Shown here one piece after another: positions 27,184 to 36,320 of a DNA stretch of 64,000 nucleotides (its first letter is position 1; every line of letters begins with the position of its first letter). The position numbers and the translations under genes were made by a program. Source of the stretch: Parasphingorhabdus halotolerans (GTDB taxonomy: Bacteria > Pseudomonadota > Alphaproteobacteria > Sphingomonadales > Sphingomonadaceae); contig NZ_CP051217.1 in the NCBI RefSeq assembly GCF_012516475.1, positions 434,001 through 498,000 on the forward strand, written 5' to 3'. The notes beneath the pieces were generated by a model. That model saw only the letters and a program-made list of their open reading frames with translations. It did no database searches and had not been told where the DNA came from.

Positions 27184-28293
27184 ATGAAAATTACCGACGT
27201 GACGGTCACCCTGTTTAAATGGGAAAATATCCCGTCCAAGAGCTACGATCACGAAGTCAAAGTTAAGGGCAACAGCACCGACCTGGGCCTAGTGCGGATA
27301 CACACAGATGAGGGCATCGAAGGCCATGCCTTGTTGGGCCTGTGCGTCGACCCGGCCAGGCTTGAGGCGCCCTACATCATCCGCTTCCTCAAGCCGATCC
27401 TGATGGGCCAGGACCCGCTCGACCGCGAGCGGCTGTTCCAGAGCATGTCGCGTATGCGGGCTCAGGTCAACACGATTGCTGTCTGCGCGCTCGACATCGC
27501 CTTGTGGGACCTTGCTGGCAAGATCAGCGGCCTGCCAATCTATGCCCTGATGGGCACTTTCCGCCACAAGATCCCCGTCTACGCGAGCTCTGAACAGCAT
27601 GAAACGCCTGAAGGCTATGCGGAGCAGGCACTGGCCATCAAGGAACGCGGGTTGCACGGCTACAAGCTTCACCCGACCCAGCGCTGGCGGGAAGATATAG
27701 CCGCCTGTCAGGCTGTGCGCGAGGCGGTAGGCAATGATTTCAACCTGATGCTGGATTCCCGTTCGGCCTATGATCTAGGCGAGGCCGTGAGGGTCGGTCG
27801 CGCGATCGAGGAGTTGGGGTTCCAGTGGTACGAAGATCCCCTGCCCACGACCGACATCTACAATTATGCCAAGCTGCGGGAAAAGCTCGATATCCCGGTA
27901 ATGGCCACCGAATTTCCGGCGGGCTGGATTGATGACTACGCCCCGTGGATCATGAACATAGCCACCGACATGTTGCGCGGCGACGTGATGATTAAAGGCG
28001 GCATAACCTCGATGCTCAAGATTGCCCATCTCGCAGAAGCTTTCGCCATGAAGCTGGAAATTCATCACGGCGGAAATTCCATGAACGATGTAGCCAATCT
28101 CCACGTCCAGATGGCGATCCCGAACACCAGCTTCATGGAAGTTCTGCTTCCCCACGAGGCGTGGTGGCATGGTCTTGTCGAAGAGATTCAGATCGGGTCC
28201 GATGGCTTCGTCCATGCGCCAACCAAGCCGGGGCTTGGTTACGAAATCGATCTCGATCTGGTCGAGCGGCAGAAGATTGCTGTGCTGAGCTGA
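27184..28293 (+). CDS. Enolase-superfamily (mandelate racemase/muconate lactonizing) enzyme
   Basis: Abstracts the proton alpha to a carboxylate to dehydrate, racemize or lactonize its substrate. The 369-residue product shows the superfamily's metal ligands in NLMLDSRSAYD, FQWYEDPLP and VMATEFPAG, the first catalytic strand GYKLHPTQRW (a KxH in place of KxK) and the barrel-end base LEIHHGGNSMND. The HHGGNS ending resembles the mandelate racemase and acid-sugar dehydratase subgroups. It follows the FAD oxidoreductase by 30 bp and ends the operator-C operon. Convergent with the TauD-type dioxygenase. The exact reaction cannot be told from sequence. Confidence 0.9.
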   Translation: MKITDVTVTLFKWENIPSKSYDHEVKVKGNSTDLGLVRIHTDEGIEGHALLGLCVDPARLEAPYIIRFLKPILMGQDPLDRERLFQSMSRMRAQVNTIAVCALDIALWDLAGKISGLPIYALMGTFRHKIPVYASSEQHETPEGYAEQALAIKERGLHGYKLHPTQRWREDIAACQAVREAVGNDFNLMLDSRSAYDLGEAVRVGRAIEELGFQWYEDPLPTTDIYNYAKLREKLDIPVMATEFPAGWIDDYAPWIMNIATDMLRGDVMIKGGITSMLKIAHLAEAFAMKLEIHHGGNSMNDVANLHVQMAIPNTSFMEVLLPHEAWWHGLVEEIQIGSDGFVHAPTKPGLGYEIDLDLVERQKIAVLS

Positions 28294-28312
28294 ATCCGCC
28301 GCGCAGCTGACA

Positions 28313-29188
28313 CTAAAGCGCGGCTTCCGACACGGGGTCGCCGGCGATCCGCGAATGGAGCATCACCCGCGGCTCGGAATAATCCCAGTCGCACGCCCGG
28401 TGCATCAGGCAGCGGTTGTCCCACACAACCACGTCGCCAGCGGTCCAACCGTGCTGATACACGCAGCTTTCATCCGCGACGGCGAATTGGAGGAGGCGAT
28501 TAATCAGGGCCGATGAATCCGCATCGGTCATGCCGGGAATGCCATAGGCGTGCCTGCCGACGGCCAGCGCCTTTCGCCCCGTTTCGGAATGAATCTTGAC
28601 CAGCGGTCGCAGCGGCACTTCCGCAACATCGAGGCCATAACCGATATATTCGCTGTCGCCAGCCTTGGTTTCCTCGCCCAGTTCGGCCTGGCTGTGCGCG
28701 AGTGAATGATGGGCCGAAAGTTTGGCGATCAAGGCCTTCGTGCCATCGTCAAGTGCGTCATAGGCGGCGCGCATATCGGCGAAGGCCGTGTCGCCTTTGG
28801 AAGACGGAACCCGCTTGGCGCTGAACACGGCACCTTTGGCCTGCAGCGGCATATAGGTGTTGTCCTGATGCCAATGCATGTTGCCGCGGATGATCTTCAT
28901 CATGTCGTCGTCGGGCGCGTCTCTGAGCTGTCCGTTTGGCAGGACGTTGCTGATCTCGATGGCTTCGAGGCCTTCCACCAGCTTGCCAAACCGCTCAGCA
29001 AACGCCTGCTGCTCGCTATCGCTCAGATGCTGCGCGGGAATGATCAGCAGGGCATAGTCGAGCCATGCTTGATACAGCTCTGCGAAGGCAGTGTCGTCTA
29101 GCGAACGGACATCGATATCTCGAACGACCATGCCGAAAGTCTTATCCAACGGCTGCAGCCGGAATGGGCTTTTCTGATCGATCCGCAC
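28313..29188 (-). CDS. TauD/TfdA-family Fe(II)/2-oxoglutarate dioxygenase
   Basis: Hydroxylates its substrate with O2 and 2-oxoglutarate, often releasing a leaving group such as sulfite or an ether-linked acid. The 291-residue product has the iron ligands HWHQDNTY (His and Asp) and the distal His in VVVWDNRCLMHRA, followed by the 2-oxoglutarate-binding Arg near the C-terminus (EPRVMLHSR). It begins at a GTG with a strong GGAGG seven bases before. It diverges from the TPP operon across a gap holding operator D. The nearest described roles are taurine, 2,4-D and alpha-ketoglutarate-dependent sulfonate oxidation, but no substrate can be assigned. Confidence 0.92.
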   Translation of the reverse strand: MRIDQKSPFRLQPLDKTFGMVVRDIDVRSLDDTAFAELYQAWLDYALLIIPAQHLSDSEQQAFAERFGKLVEGLEAIEISNVLPNGQLRDAPDDDMMKIIRGNMHWHQDNTYMPLQAKGAVFSAKRVPSSKGDTAFADMRAAYDALDDGTKALIAKLSAHHSLAHSQAELGEETKAGDSEYIGYGLDVAEVPLRPLVKIHSETGRKALAVGRHAYGIPGMTDADSSALINRLLQFAVADESCVYQHGWTAGDVVVWDNRCLMHRACDWDYSEPRVMLHSRIAGDPVSEAAL

Positions 29189-29280
29189 TGCCGCGCCTCC
29201 ATAATTTACTCAGGCTTGAGCCACCAACACTCAACATCAAAAGCTATGAATGTCATACTTACCACCACTTTCGGTTGCAA

Positions 29281-29304
29281 TAAATTATATATTTGTATAA
29301 TTAA
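29281..29304. promoter_or_regulatory. Island operator D (24-bp inverted repeat), divergent promoter
   Basis: TAAATTATAT-ATTT-GTATAA-TTAA. It lies 50 bp upstream of the TPP enzyme start and 92 bp upstream of the TauD-type gene, in their divergent gap. This copy lacks the CGCTTGCC box at the standard spacing. Confidence 0.75.
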
Positions 29305-29354
29305 TGGTGGTCAAGGACACGCTTAAGCGTCCGGTGCGGTGGAGGACAAGAGAC

Positions 29355-30902
29355 ATGAACGGCGCAGAAGCACTCATTGGAACACTTGGCAATGCGGGCG
29401 TTGACGTCTGCTTTGCCAACCCCGGTACGTCGGAAATGCAACTGGTCGCAGCGATTGACCAGCAGCCCGGCATGCGCGCCATCCTCGGCCTGTTTGAAGG
29501 GGTCGTGACGGGGGCTGCCGATGGCTACGGCCGGATGGCGGACAAGCCTGCGATTACTTTGCTCCATCTCGGGCCGGGCCTCGCAAACGGCGTCGCCAAT
29601 CTGCACAATGCAAAGCGCGCCGGATCGCCGATCATCAATCTGGTCGGCGATCATGCGACTTACCATCTGCAATACAACTCGCCCCTGACAAGCGATCTGG
29701 AAGGCGTGGCACGCCCGATGTCGCATTGGGTCAAAGTCTCCAAGTCCGAACGGGATCTGGCGCAGATCGGAACTGAGGCTTTCTCGGCTGCGATCAGCTA
29801 TCCGGGCCAGATCGCAACCGTAGTGGTTCCGGCCAACCATGCATGGGACGAAGGAAGCGCTATTGCCGAATTTGGCGCCGCGCCAGCCGTCCAGACAGTC
29901 CCGTCTCAGGTGATCAGCGACACGGCCAAGGCATTGAGCGATGCCGCAGGTCCAATCGCGCTTTTCCTGGGCGGGCGCGCATTGCGCGAAGGCGCTCTGG
30001 AACATGCTGGCCGGATTGCCACCAAGACCGGGGCGAGACTGATCTGCGAAACCTTCCCGGCGCGGTTGCAGCGTGGTGCGGGGCGGGTGCCGGTTGAGCG
30101 GCTGCCCTATTTTGGCGAACAGGCCGAAGAATATCTTAAAGACTTCAAGACCATCGTATTCTGCGGCTGCGAACCGCCGGTTTCCTTCTTTGCCTATCCG
30201 GGCAAACCGAGTTGGCTATCGCCCGAAGGAGCCAAGCTGATCCGCCTTGCCTCGAAGGAAGAGGAAGCGGAAGGCGCATTGCAGGGTCTCGCTGATGCGC
30301 TTGGTGCGCCAGCAAAGTCTGCCCTGATCCAGGAGGCAGTTCGTCCACCCGCTCCCGAAGGCAAGCTCGACCCGGCCAAGATCGGCGCTATCCTGGCCGC
30401 AGTGATGCCCGATCAGGCCATTGTTGTTGATGAAGCAGCAACCTCTAGTCCACCGATTTTCCCGGCGACGCAGGGGGCCGCCCAGCATGAGTGGATGACG
30501 CTGACCGGCGGGTCGATCGGCATGGGGCTACCGCTTGCGGCAGGGGCCGCGGTGGCATGCCCTGATCGCAAAACCATCGCGCTGCAGGCCGATGGCGGCG
30601 GGATGTACACCTGCCAGGCCTTGTGGACGATGGCGCGCGAGAACCTCGATGTGACCGTGATCCTGCTCAACAATGGCAGCTACGCGATCCTCAACATCGA
30701 GTTGGCGCGTGTCGGCGTGCAGAACCCCGGTCCGAAAGCCCTGTCCATGCTCGACCTGCGCAACCCAGCGATCGACTGGGTTTCGATTTCCCACGGCATG
30801 GGCGTTCCCGCGAAAAAGGCGACCACCGCAGAAGAGTTCGATGCAGCACTGGCCGAGGCGCTGGCACACAAGGGTCCGCGCCTGATCGAAGCGATGATCT
30901 GA
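29355..30902 (+). CDS. Thiamine-diphosphate-dependent enzyme (acetolactate synthase/benzoylformate decarboxylase-like)
   Basis: A 515-residue TPP enzyme acting on 2-oxo acids. ATG 29355 has GGAGGACAAG before it. The N-terminal PYR domain carries FANPGTSEMQLV and the cofactor-activating Glu in LGLFEGVVTGAADGYGRM. The C-terminal PP domain has the Mg/TPP motif QADGGGMYTCQAL, ending 25-30 residues later in LLNNGSYAIL. It is usually annotated as acetolactate synthase large subunit, but no small subunit is present. An aldehyde dehydrogenase follows, which points to non-oxidative decarboxylation to an aldehyde, as benzoylformate decarboxylase does. It could act on the 2-oxo acid from the FAD oxidoreductase. 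Confidence 0.9.
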   Translation: MNGAEALIGTLGNAGVDVCFANPGTSEMQLVAAIDQQPGMRAILGLFEGVVTGAADGYGRMADKPAITLLHLGPGLANGVANLHNAKRAGSPIINLVGDHATYHLQYNSPLTSDLEGVARPMSHWVKVSKSERDLAQIGTEAFSAAISYPGQIATVVVPANHAWDEGSAIAEFGAAPAVQTVPSQVISDTAKALSDAAGPIALFLGGRALREGALEHAGRIATKTGARLICETFPARLQRGAGRVPVERLPYFGEQAEEYLKDFKTIVFCGCEPPVSFFAYPGKPSWLSPEGAKLIRLASKEEEAEGALQGLADALGAPAKSALIQEAVRPPAPEGKLDPAKIGAILAAVMPDQAIVVDEAATSSPPIFPATQGAAQHEWMTLTGGSIGMGLPLAAGAAVACPDRKTIALQADGGGMYTCQALWTMARENLDVTVILLNNGSYAILNIELARVGVQNPGPKALSMLDLRNPAIDWVSISHGMGVPAKKATTAEEFDAALAEALAHKGPRLIEAMI

Positions 30903-30941
30903 CCGATATGGCGATGCACAATAGCAATTGGAGAGAATGCC

Positions 30942-32353
30942 ATGACCACCATCGCTGAACTCAAGGCACTGTTCGAACGCCAGAAGGCAGCCTTTGCGGC
31001 CAATCCCAATCCCTCGCTGAAGCAGCGCGCAGAGCGTCTCGATGCGATCACCGGCGCTGTTGTCTCCAATCGCGAACGTATTCACGAGGCGCTGCGCGAG
31101 GATTTCAGCGCGCACCCCGGCGCCCAGGCGGATTTCGTCGAGATTTTCGGGGTTGCTGGACGCCTGCAATTCGCCAAATCGATGCTGGAGGAATGGACCA
31201 GGTCCGATCCGCGCGATCTGGACCCGGCCATGTATGGCGCCAGTCGCGCTTTCGTCACGCCCCAGCCCAAGGGTGTGATAGGCAATATGGTGCCATGGAA
31301 TTTTCCGTTCGATATCGGCATCGGCCCGCTCGCGGAAATGCTTGCCGGCGGGAACTCGGTGATCATAAAGCCCTCGGACATGACGCCCGCTTGCAGCGCC
31401 GTGATGAAGGATATCCTGCTGGCTGCAATCGACAAGGACATCGTGGCCGTGGTGCCGGGCAATATCGACCTTGCAAAGGCCTTCCCCACCCTGCCGTGGG
31501 ACCATCTGATGTACACGGGCAATCCCGACGTCGCCCGCTCGGTTGCCGTGGCGGCAGCGCAGAATCTGGTGCCGTTGACGCTCGAACTGGGCGGAAAATG
31601 TCCGGCCCTGTTCACGGAAAGCTCCGTCACGCGCGAAGATGTCTCCAGCGTTTTGCGCACCAAGATGATCAAGAACGGGCAGATGTGCGTCGCGCCCGAC
31701 TATGTGCTCGCCCCCGCACCAAGATCGGCCCCTTCGTCGATCATGCGCGCACTTTTATCGCAGAAGCCGCTCCGAACTACGCCGTCAGCGATAATGTCAC
31801 GGGCATCATCGCCGACCGCCATATCGCCCGCATCGAAAGCCTGCTGGAAAGCGCGGCTTCGGGTGGTGCTGAAATCGTCACGCTGGGTGAAGACAGCCAG
31901 ACCAATGGCCGCAGAATGCCTCTGCGACTGGTGATCGACCCGTCGCTGGACTCCGATCTGATGCGGGAGGAGATTTTCGGTCCCGTCCTGCCAATCGTGC
32001 CCTACGATACGCTTGAAGAAGCGGTCAGCTATATCGCCCGTAACGAACGGCCGCTCGGGGTCTATGCGTTCACACAAGACGAGGCGCTCAAAGCCCGGTT
32101 GCTGTCTGATACGCATTCCGGCGGAGTGACCTTCAATGGCTGCGCTTTTCAGGCAGCTCAGCCCAATATCGGCTTCGGTGGGTCCGGCCTCAGCGGCTAC
32201 GGGAGACATCACGGGATCGAAGGCTTTCGCGAATTCACCAACCCGCGCGGCGTGGTCGACCTCGATCCGGATGCCCTCGCACTGAATATCGCCCCGCCAT
32301 ACGGAGATGTAGCCACCGCATTGCTGTCCGCGATTACCGGCGAAGGCCAATAA
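30942..32353 (+). CDS. Aldehyde dehydrogenase (coniferyl aldehyde dehydrogenase-like), frame broken by one missing base
   Basis: Oxidizes an aldehyde to its carboxylate with NAD(P). The N-terminal half in the first frame includes GVIGNMVPWNFPFDIGIGPL, VPLTLELGGK and the active-site Cys in IKNGQMCVAPDYVL, the form typical of coniferyl aldehyde dehydrogenases. The frame is then lost at five C's (31711-31715) and continues in the next frame with EEIFGPVLPIVPYDT and GFGGSGLSGYGRHHG to the stop at 32353. One extra C gives a 470-residue enzyme of normal length. It follows the TPP enzyme by 39 bp and should oxidize the aldehyde that enzyme makes. Confidence 0.88.
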
Positions 32354-32354
32354 G

Positions 32355-33544
32355 ATGGGAGAGAAAACAGTGACCAAATTTGACTTCACACGTTCGATTG
32401 AGGCCTGCGCCGCCCATTACGGTGACGACGCTGAGGCTGTTAAGACCTACATGCTAGAAGGTCAGGAGAAAGCCCTGACGCTGGGCAACAGAGGGCCCAT
32501 CCGGTTTGAAGACAACGGCAAGCTTCATCCCGACATCCTCGATGCCTATCACCAGTTCGGATTCTATGTGTTTGAAGGCGTGCTGGGCGAGCAGGAACTG
32601 GCCGACATCGAAGAGGACCTGCAGGAGCTGCGCAGCCGCTTCCCGACCGGCCCCGGCTCCAATGTAGATTCGCAGGGACGCCCGGCGATCGGGGCCGATT
32701 GCAAGGGCCCCGGTTTGATGTGGAGCAAACCGCTTAGTGATCCGCTGGGTGGCACGGACCTCGCCAGAGGTCGCCACCAGATCAAGCTCAAGGAGTTGAA
32801 GCCCGCAGACGAAGCGCCTGAGGATACCCCATTCATTCTGATGGGTTCGCTCCAGTTCTCCGAGGCCGCGCTTCGGACCTATGGCCATCCCGATCTGCTG
32901 AAGGTTGCGGCGGCCATAAACGGCGATGATTTCGTCCCCTTTAACGAAGTCCTGTTCATCAAGGACGCCGGGTTCGGTGCGGCAGTTTCATGGCATCAGG
33001 ACGGCGATACCCACTGGGACAATCCCGATTTCGACCAGGACATCCACGGCTTCAACTTCATGGCCCAGGCTTACGGAAGCACGCCTGTAAATGGCGTCTG
33101 GGTAGTTCCCGGAACCCACAAGCTGGGCAAGCTGGACATCAAGGAGATGGTCAGGGAATCGGGCAGTGAGCGGCTGAAAGATGCGGTCCCGCTGGTCTGT
33201 GCGCCCGGAGACGTCGTGATCTGCAACCGCCAACTGGTGCATGGCTCGTTCCCCAACAGCGGTTTCGAACCGCGCCTGACGATCAATTTCGGCTTCCACC
33301 GCCGATCGTCGGTGCTCAATGTCGAAGGTGCTGGTATTCACAGCCCAGTCGCCGTTTATGATGCTGAACTGATTAGAACCCGTTCTCAAGTCATAGGATA
33401 TGCAATCGAAGCCCGGTCCAAAAATACCCCGGTGAGAAGCCATACGAATATAAGCCATTCGCAAATTCGGGCGAGACCTTTGTCTGGAATGCGCAAGCAA
33501 AAGCGGGATTGAAGGACTACAACCTCCTCGATCTCAGCATCTGA
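32355..33544 (+). CDS. Phytanoyl-CoA dioxygenase (PhyH)-family protein, frame broken by one missing base near the end
   Basis: A non-haem Fe(II)/2-oxoglutarate hydroxylase. Iron ligands are in AAVSWHQDGDTHWDN (His, Asp) and in the later LVHGSFPNSG (His), followed by the 2-oxoglutarate Arg in EPRLTINFGFH. The uninterrupted frame ends at 33512 with unnatural residues. One added A in the run at 33420-33424 restores a family-like tail (KKYPGEKPYEYKPF, ending NLLDLSI) and a stop at 33542-33544, giving 396 residues. ATG 32355 begins two bases after the ALDH stop; GTG 32370, with GGGAGAG before it, is an alternative start. It ends the operator-D operon. Confidence 0.87.
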
Positions 33545-34171
33545 GCAATACGCTTTTGTCTGCAAAGGGTCAGCTTTGGGTAGGTGGTACTCTACGGAAG
33601 AGAATAACAGTTCTGATCCTGCAATCTCTGCCGGGCGGAGAGTTCTGAATTGTTTTTATATGATGTAAGGCGCTCGAAGGTCTTGGGTCGATCGGAGCGG
33701 CTTATTATCCTTGTTTGTGATTAAGCATCATCGAGACTGCTATAAACAAATGACGGCCTTGGGATAACTCGTCTTAGCCCTAACTGGCGACTTTTAGGCG
33801 GAGAGCGACCAAGCGTTGTGAACGGTGCTAATAGCGGCTATCCGTCGCTCTACGTTCACAGACCGTCGGCCCGATATCGGTTCGTTAGTAGCCCTTATGT
33901 TCTGCCGGATTGAATAGCGGTTTTCAGGAAACGAATGTGCTGTCGGCAACGACCGAAATTGGGGCGGAAGCGAAAGTTCCTGAAATGCTAATCACAACGT
34001 CTGCTTTGTCGGTATCGCAGAATAAAAGCCGACATACAGCAAACGGCCCATTTCCAGACTTGATTTCTAAAAAACTATCAGACGTTTGCGTTGTTCCGGA
34101 AGAGGACGCAGGAGCTTCAAGCATCCTTACTTTCAAGCCTTAGGGAGTCATTTTAGATTACAGCCTTATTG
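33545..34171. other. Non-coding stretch between the PhyH and MarR genes
   Basis: About 630 bp. Small overlapping open frames on both strands (around 33910-34143) lack ribosome binding sites and family resemblance. No strong hairpin was noticed. It is probably a junction between acquired blocks: the regulon genes end here and a MarR-P450 unit begins. Confidence 0.4.
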
Positions 34172-34187
34172 TATGTAACTTTACATA
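34172..34187. promoter_or_regulatory. Putative MarR operator
   Basis: A perfect inverted repeat TATGTAA-CT-TTACATA, 28 bp upstream of the marR-like start. MarR-family regulators bind short palindromes like this over their own promoters, so autoregulation of the marR-P450 pair is likely. It is unlike the 24-bp island operators. Confidence 0.6.
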
Positions 34188-34214
34188 ATTCTGCAGCGGT
34201 GATAATGTCGACTC

Positions 34215-34673
34215 ATGGAACTTGTAAAAGACCAACCCGCCAGAGCCTTTCCAACCACGCTCGATGCTTTGACTTTCCGGTTTGAGGATGTGCCGAGGTT
34301 ACTTCGAAGGACCGTCGATTCCGCGCTGTATGGTTATGAGCTCAGCCGGACACAATGGCGTCTGCTCGCCTATGTTTTGCGCGAAGAAGGCATGACCCAG
34401 ACAGAACTTGCCCGTTGCCTGGAACTCGAGCGTGCCAGCGTCGGCCAGGCAATTGATGCGCTTGAACGCAAACAATTGCTGGAGCGCACAAAAGAACCCG
34501 GAGACCGGCGGGTCTGGCGCATAATGCCGACACGCAAGGCACGGCAACTGCTGCCTGAACTCCGCGACACGATCAACGAAATATATGAACAGATGTTTCG
34601 GGGATTTTCCGCTGCCGAGATTGATAAACTGCACAGCTACCTAGACCGGATCATGGTTAATTTTGGAGATTGA
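34215..34673 (+). CDS. MarR-family transcriptional regulator
   Basis: A 152-residue winged-helix regulator. The DNA-binding region is visible as GMTQTELARCLELERASVGQAIDALERKQLLER, split over about residues 64-96, followed by the wing KEPGDRRVWRIMPT, whose DRR is a MarR hallmark. It ends 5 bp before the P450 start, so the two form one unit. It probably senses a small, perhaps aromatic or lipophilic compound that the P450 handles. A palindrome sits in its promoter. Confidence 0.92.
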   Translation: MELVKDQPARAFPTTLDALTFRFEDVPRLLRRTVDSALYGYELSRTQWRLLAYVLREEGMTQTELARCLELERASVGQAIDALERKQLLERTKEPGDRRVWRIMPTRKARQLLPELRDTINEIYEQMFRGFSAAEIDKLHSYLDRIMVNFGD

Positions 34674-34678
34674 AGAAA

Positions 34679-35908
34679 ATGGCAACGCAACTGGACCAAA
34701 AAGTAACTGACGCCATTGATCCCAGCGTTCGCGAGCGCTTCGTTGACGGATCGGTTCATGACGTAATGAGGCAGTTGCGCAAGGAAGCACCCATCCACCA
34801 CGGCGCGGACAGTCCTTACGGGCCCTACTGGTCGATTACCAAGCATCGGGATATCATCGAGATTGAAGCGCTGCCAGCAATTTTTTCGTCCGAAGGCGCG
34901 CGTGGAGGCATCTCTATTCTGGACCAGTCGGCGGCAATCGACCAAATGTCGATGGAAACATTCATAGCAATGGACCCGCCGCGCCATACGGCTAAACGCC
35001 GTACGGTTTCACCGGCTTTCACACCATCAGAAATGACCCGGCTTTCGGATGGAATTCGTCAACGCACATCAGACCTGCTGGATGAATTGCCACGGAATGA
35101 AGAGTTTAACTGGGTAGAACGGGTGTCGGTGCCGCTAACCACCGATATGCTCGCAATTTTGTTCAACTACCCCTGGGAAGAACGACACAAGCTTATCACT
35201 TGGTCCGATGCCATCACGTCGTTCGACATGATCGAAAATCATCCGGAAGAGCGCATGGCGCTGATCTTTGAAATGGTTACGGCGTTTCACCAGCTCTGGG
35301 ATTTACGATCAAAATCCGAGCAGACGCCAGACCTGCTTTCGATGATGATCCACTCTGACGCCTTGGGCAAAATGGATGCTCAGGAATTTCTTGGCAACAT
35401 GGCGCTTCTTATCGTTGGCGGCAACGATACGACCCGAAACAGCATGTCTGCTATTCCGGTTGCATTCAGCCAATATCCGGATGAATGGGCAAAAATCCAG
35501 AATGATGAAAGCCTGCTTCCCAATGCCGCCAGCGAAGTGATCCGCTGGCAAACGCCGGTCGCTCATATGCGCCGCACTGTGGTTGCAGATGCCGAGTTTC
35601 ATGGTCACAAATTCCGCGAAGGCGACAAGATTATACTCTGGTACATCTCTGCCAACCGCGATGAAGCCGTTTTTGACAATGCTGACAAGTTTATAGCTGA
35701 TCGGGAAAATGCCAGACGACATTTGTCTTTCGGTTATGGAGTTCACAGATGCGTTGGAGCTCGCCTTGCGGAGTTGCAGATTCAGATTTTGCTTTCGGAA
35801 ATGGTGAAACGCAAAATGAGTTTTGAGCTCGAAGGTGATATTGTCCGAGCAAATAACCCGTTTGTGCATGGGATATTGAACGTGCCTTTACGGATCGCCA
35901 GCAACTAG
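34679..35908 (+). CDS. Cytochrome P450 monooxygenase
   Basis: A soluble class I bacterial P450 of 409 residues. Haem-binding Cys358 lies in HLSFGYGVHRCVGARLA; the I-helix oxygen motif GGNDTTRN is at 248-254 and the K-helix ExxR at 286-289 (EVIR). ATG 34679 was chosen because GGAG lies 10 bases upstream, while an upstream TTG overlaps that site. No ferredoxin or reductase gene is beside it, so it must borrow redox partners. It is the last gene before the right att site. The substrate is unknown; the sequence has the general look of bacterial alkane- or terpene-hydroxylating P450s. Confidence 0.94.
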   Translation: MATQLDQKVTDAIDPSVRERFVDGSVHDVMRQLRKEAPIHHGADSPYGPYWSITKHRDIIEIEALPAIFSSEGARGGISILDQSAAIDQMSMETFIAMDPPRHTAKRRTVSPAFTPSEMTRLSDGIRQRTSDLLDELPRNEEFNWVERVSVPLTTDMLAILFNYPWEERHKLITWSDAITSFDMIENHPEERMALIFEMVTAFHQLWDLRSKSEQTPDLLSMMIHSDALGKMDAQEFLGNMALLIVGGNDTTRNSMSAIPVAFSQYPDEWAKIQNDESLLPNAASEVIRWQTPVAHMRRTVVADAEFHGHKFREGDKIILWYISANRDEAVFDNADKFIADRENARRHLSFGYGVHRCVGARLAELQIQILLSEMVKRKMSFELEGDIVRANNPFVHGILNVPLRIASN

Positions 35909-36236
35909 TCAAACTTGCTGGCATCGACATCCTTGTGCCACCTTCGCGCCCGAAACGGTCGCTAAGGGTAGCAATCTGAAACGCCCTTAGAGGGTCATTC
36001 CCGTACATCAGCTATTCTCAATCACGCCCCCAAGCGGCCCTTCCGCAATCGGCCCTATTCTGTTGAAAAAACTCCAATTACCGATGTTTTCTTCGCCCTT
36101 ACAGAATACGAAAATAGGGATTATTCATCTAACCTGCCAACAGCGGATTATAGCCAGCACCACTTGGGCCTGTATCTGGGAGCGAAGTTTTAATAATGGC
36201 GGGCTCCGAGCTCATAACCGTTTCTGCGGATGCAGT
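35909..36236. other. Non-coding right-end segment of the island
   Basis: About 330 bp between the P450 gene and the right arm repeats. It contains an inverted pair (CCCTATT near 36052 and AATAGGG near 36113) but no plausible gene. Confidence 0.45.
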
Positions 36237-36256
36237 ATGTGGGAGGAAGTGTGGGA
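36237..36256. promoter_or_regulatory. Putative integrase arm-type repeats (right end)
   Basis: ATGTGGGA (36237-36244) and GTGTGGGA (36249-36256) repeat with the same 12-bp step as the left-end pair at 3269 and 3281. They lie 65 bp inside the right att site. The likely role is binding of the integrase N-terminal domain. Confidence 0.5.
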
Positions 36257-36320
36257 TAGTTTTCTGATCTTACAATCAATTTCGATATTTACCAGTTGGT
36301 TAGAAGATGAATCTTGCACT

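Noticed and set aside
31193-32353. Second-frame part of the aldehyde dehydrogenase as a separate gene
   Set aside because: Its useful part starts only at the C run near 31711 and supplies the missing C-terminal half of the upstream frame; the earlier part is shadow.
33910-34143. A 77-codon gene upstream of marR
   Set aside because: No ribosome binding site, an overlapping antisense frame of similar length, and no family resemblance.
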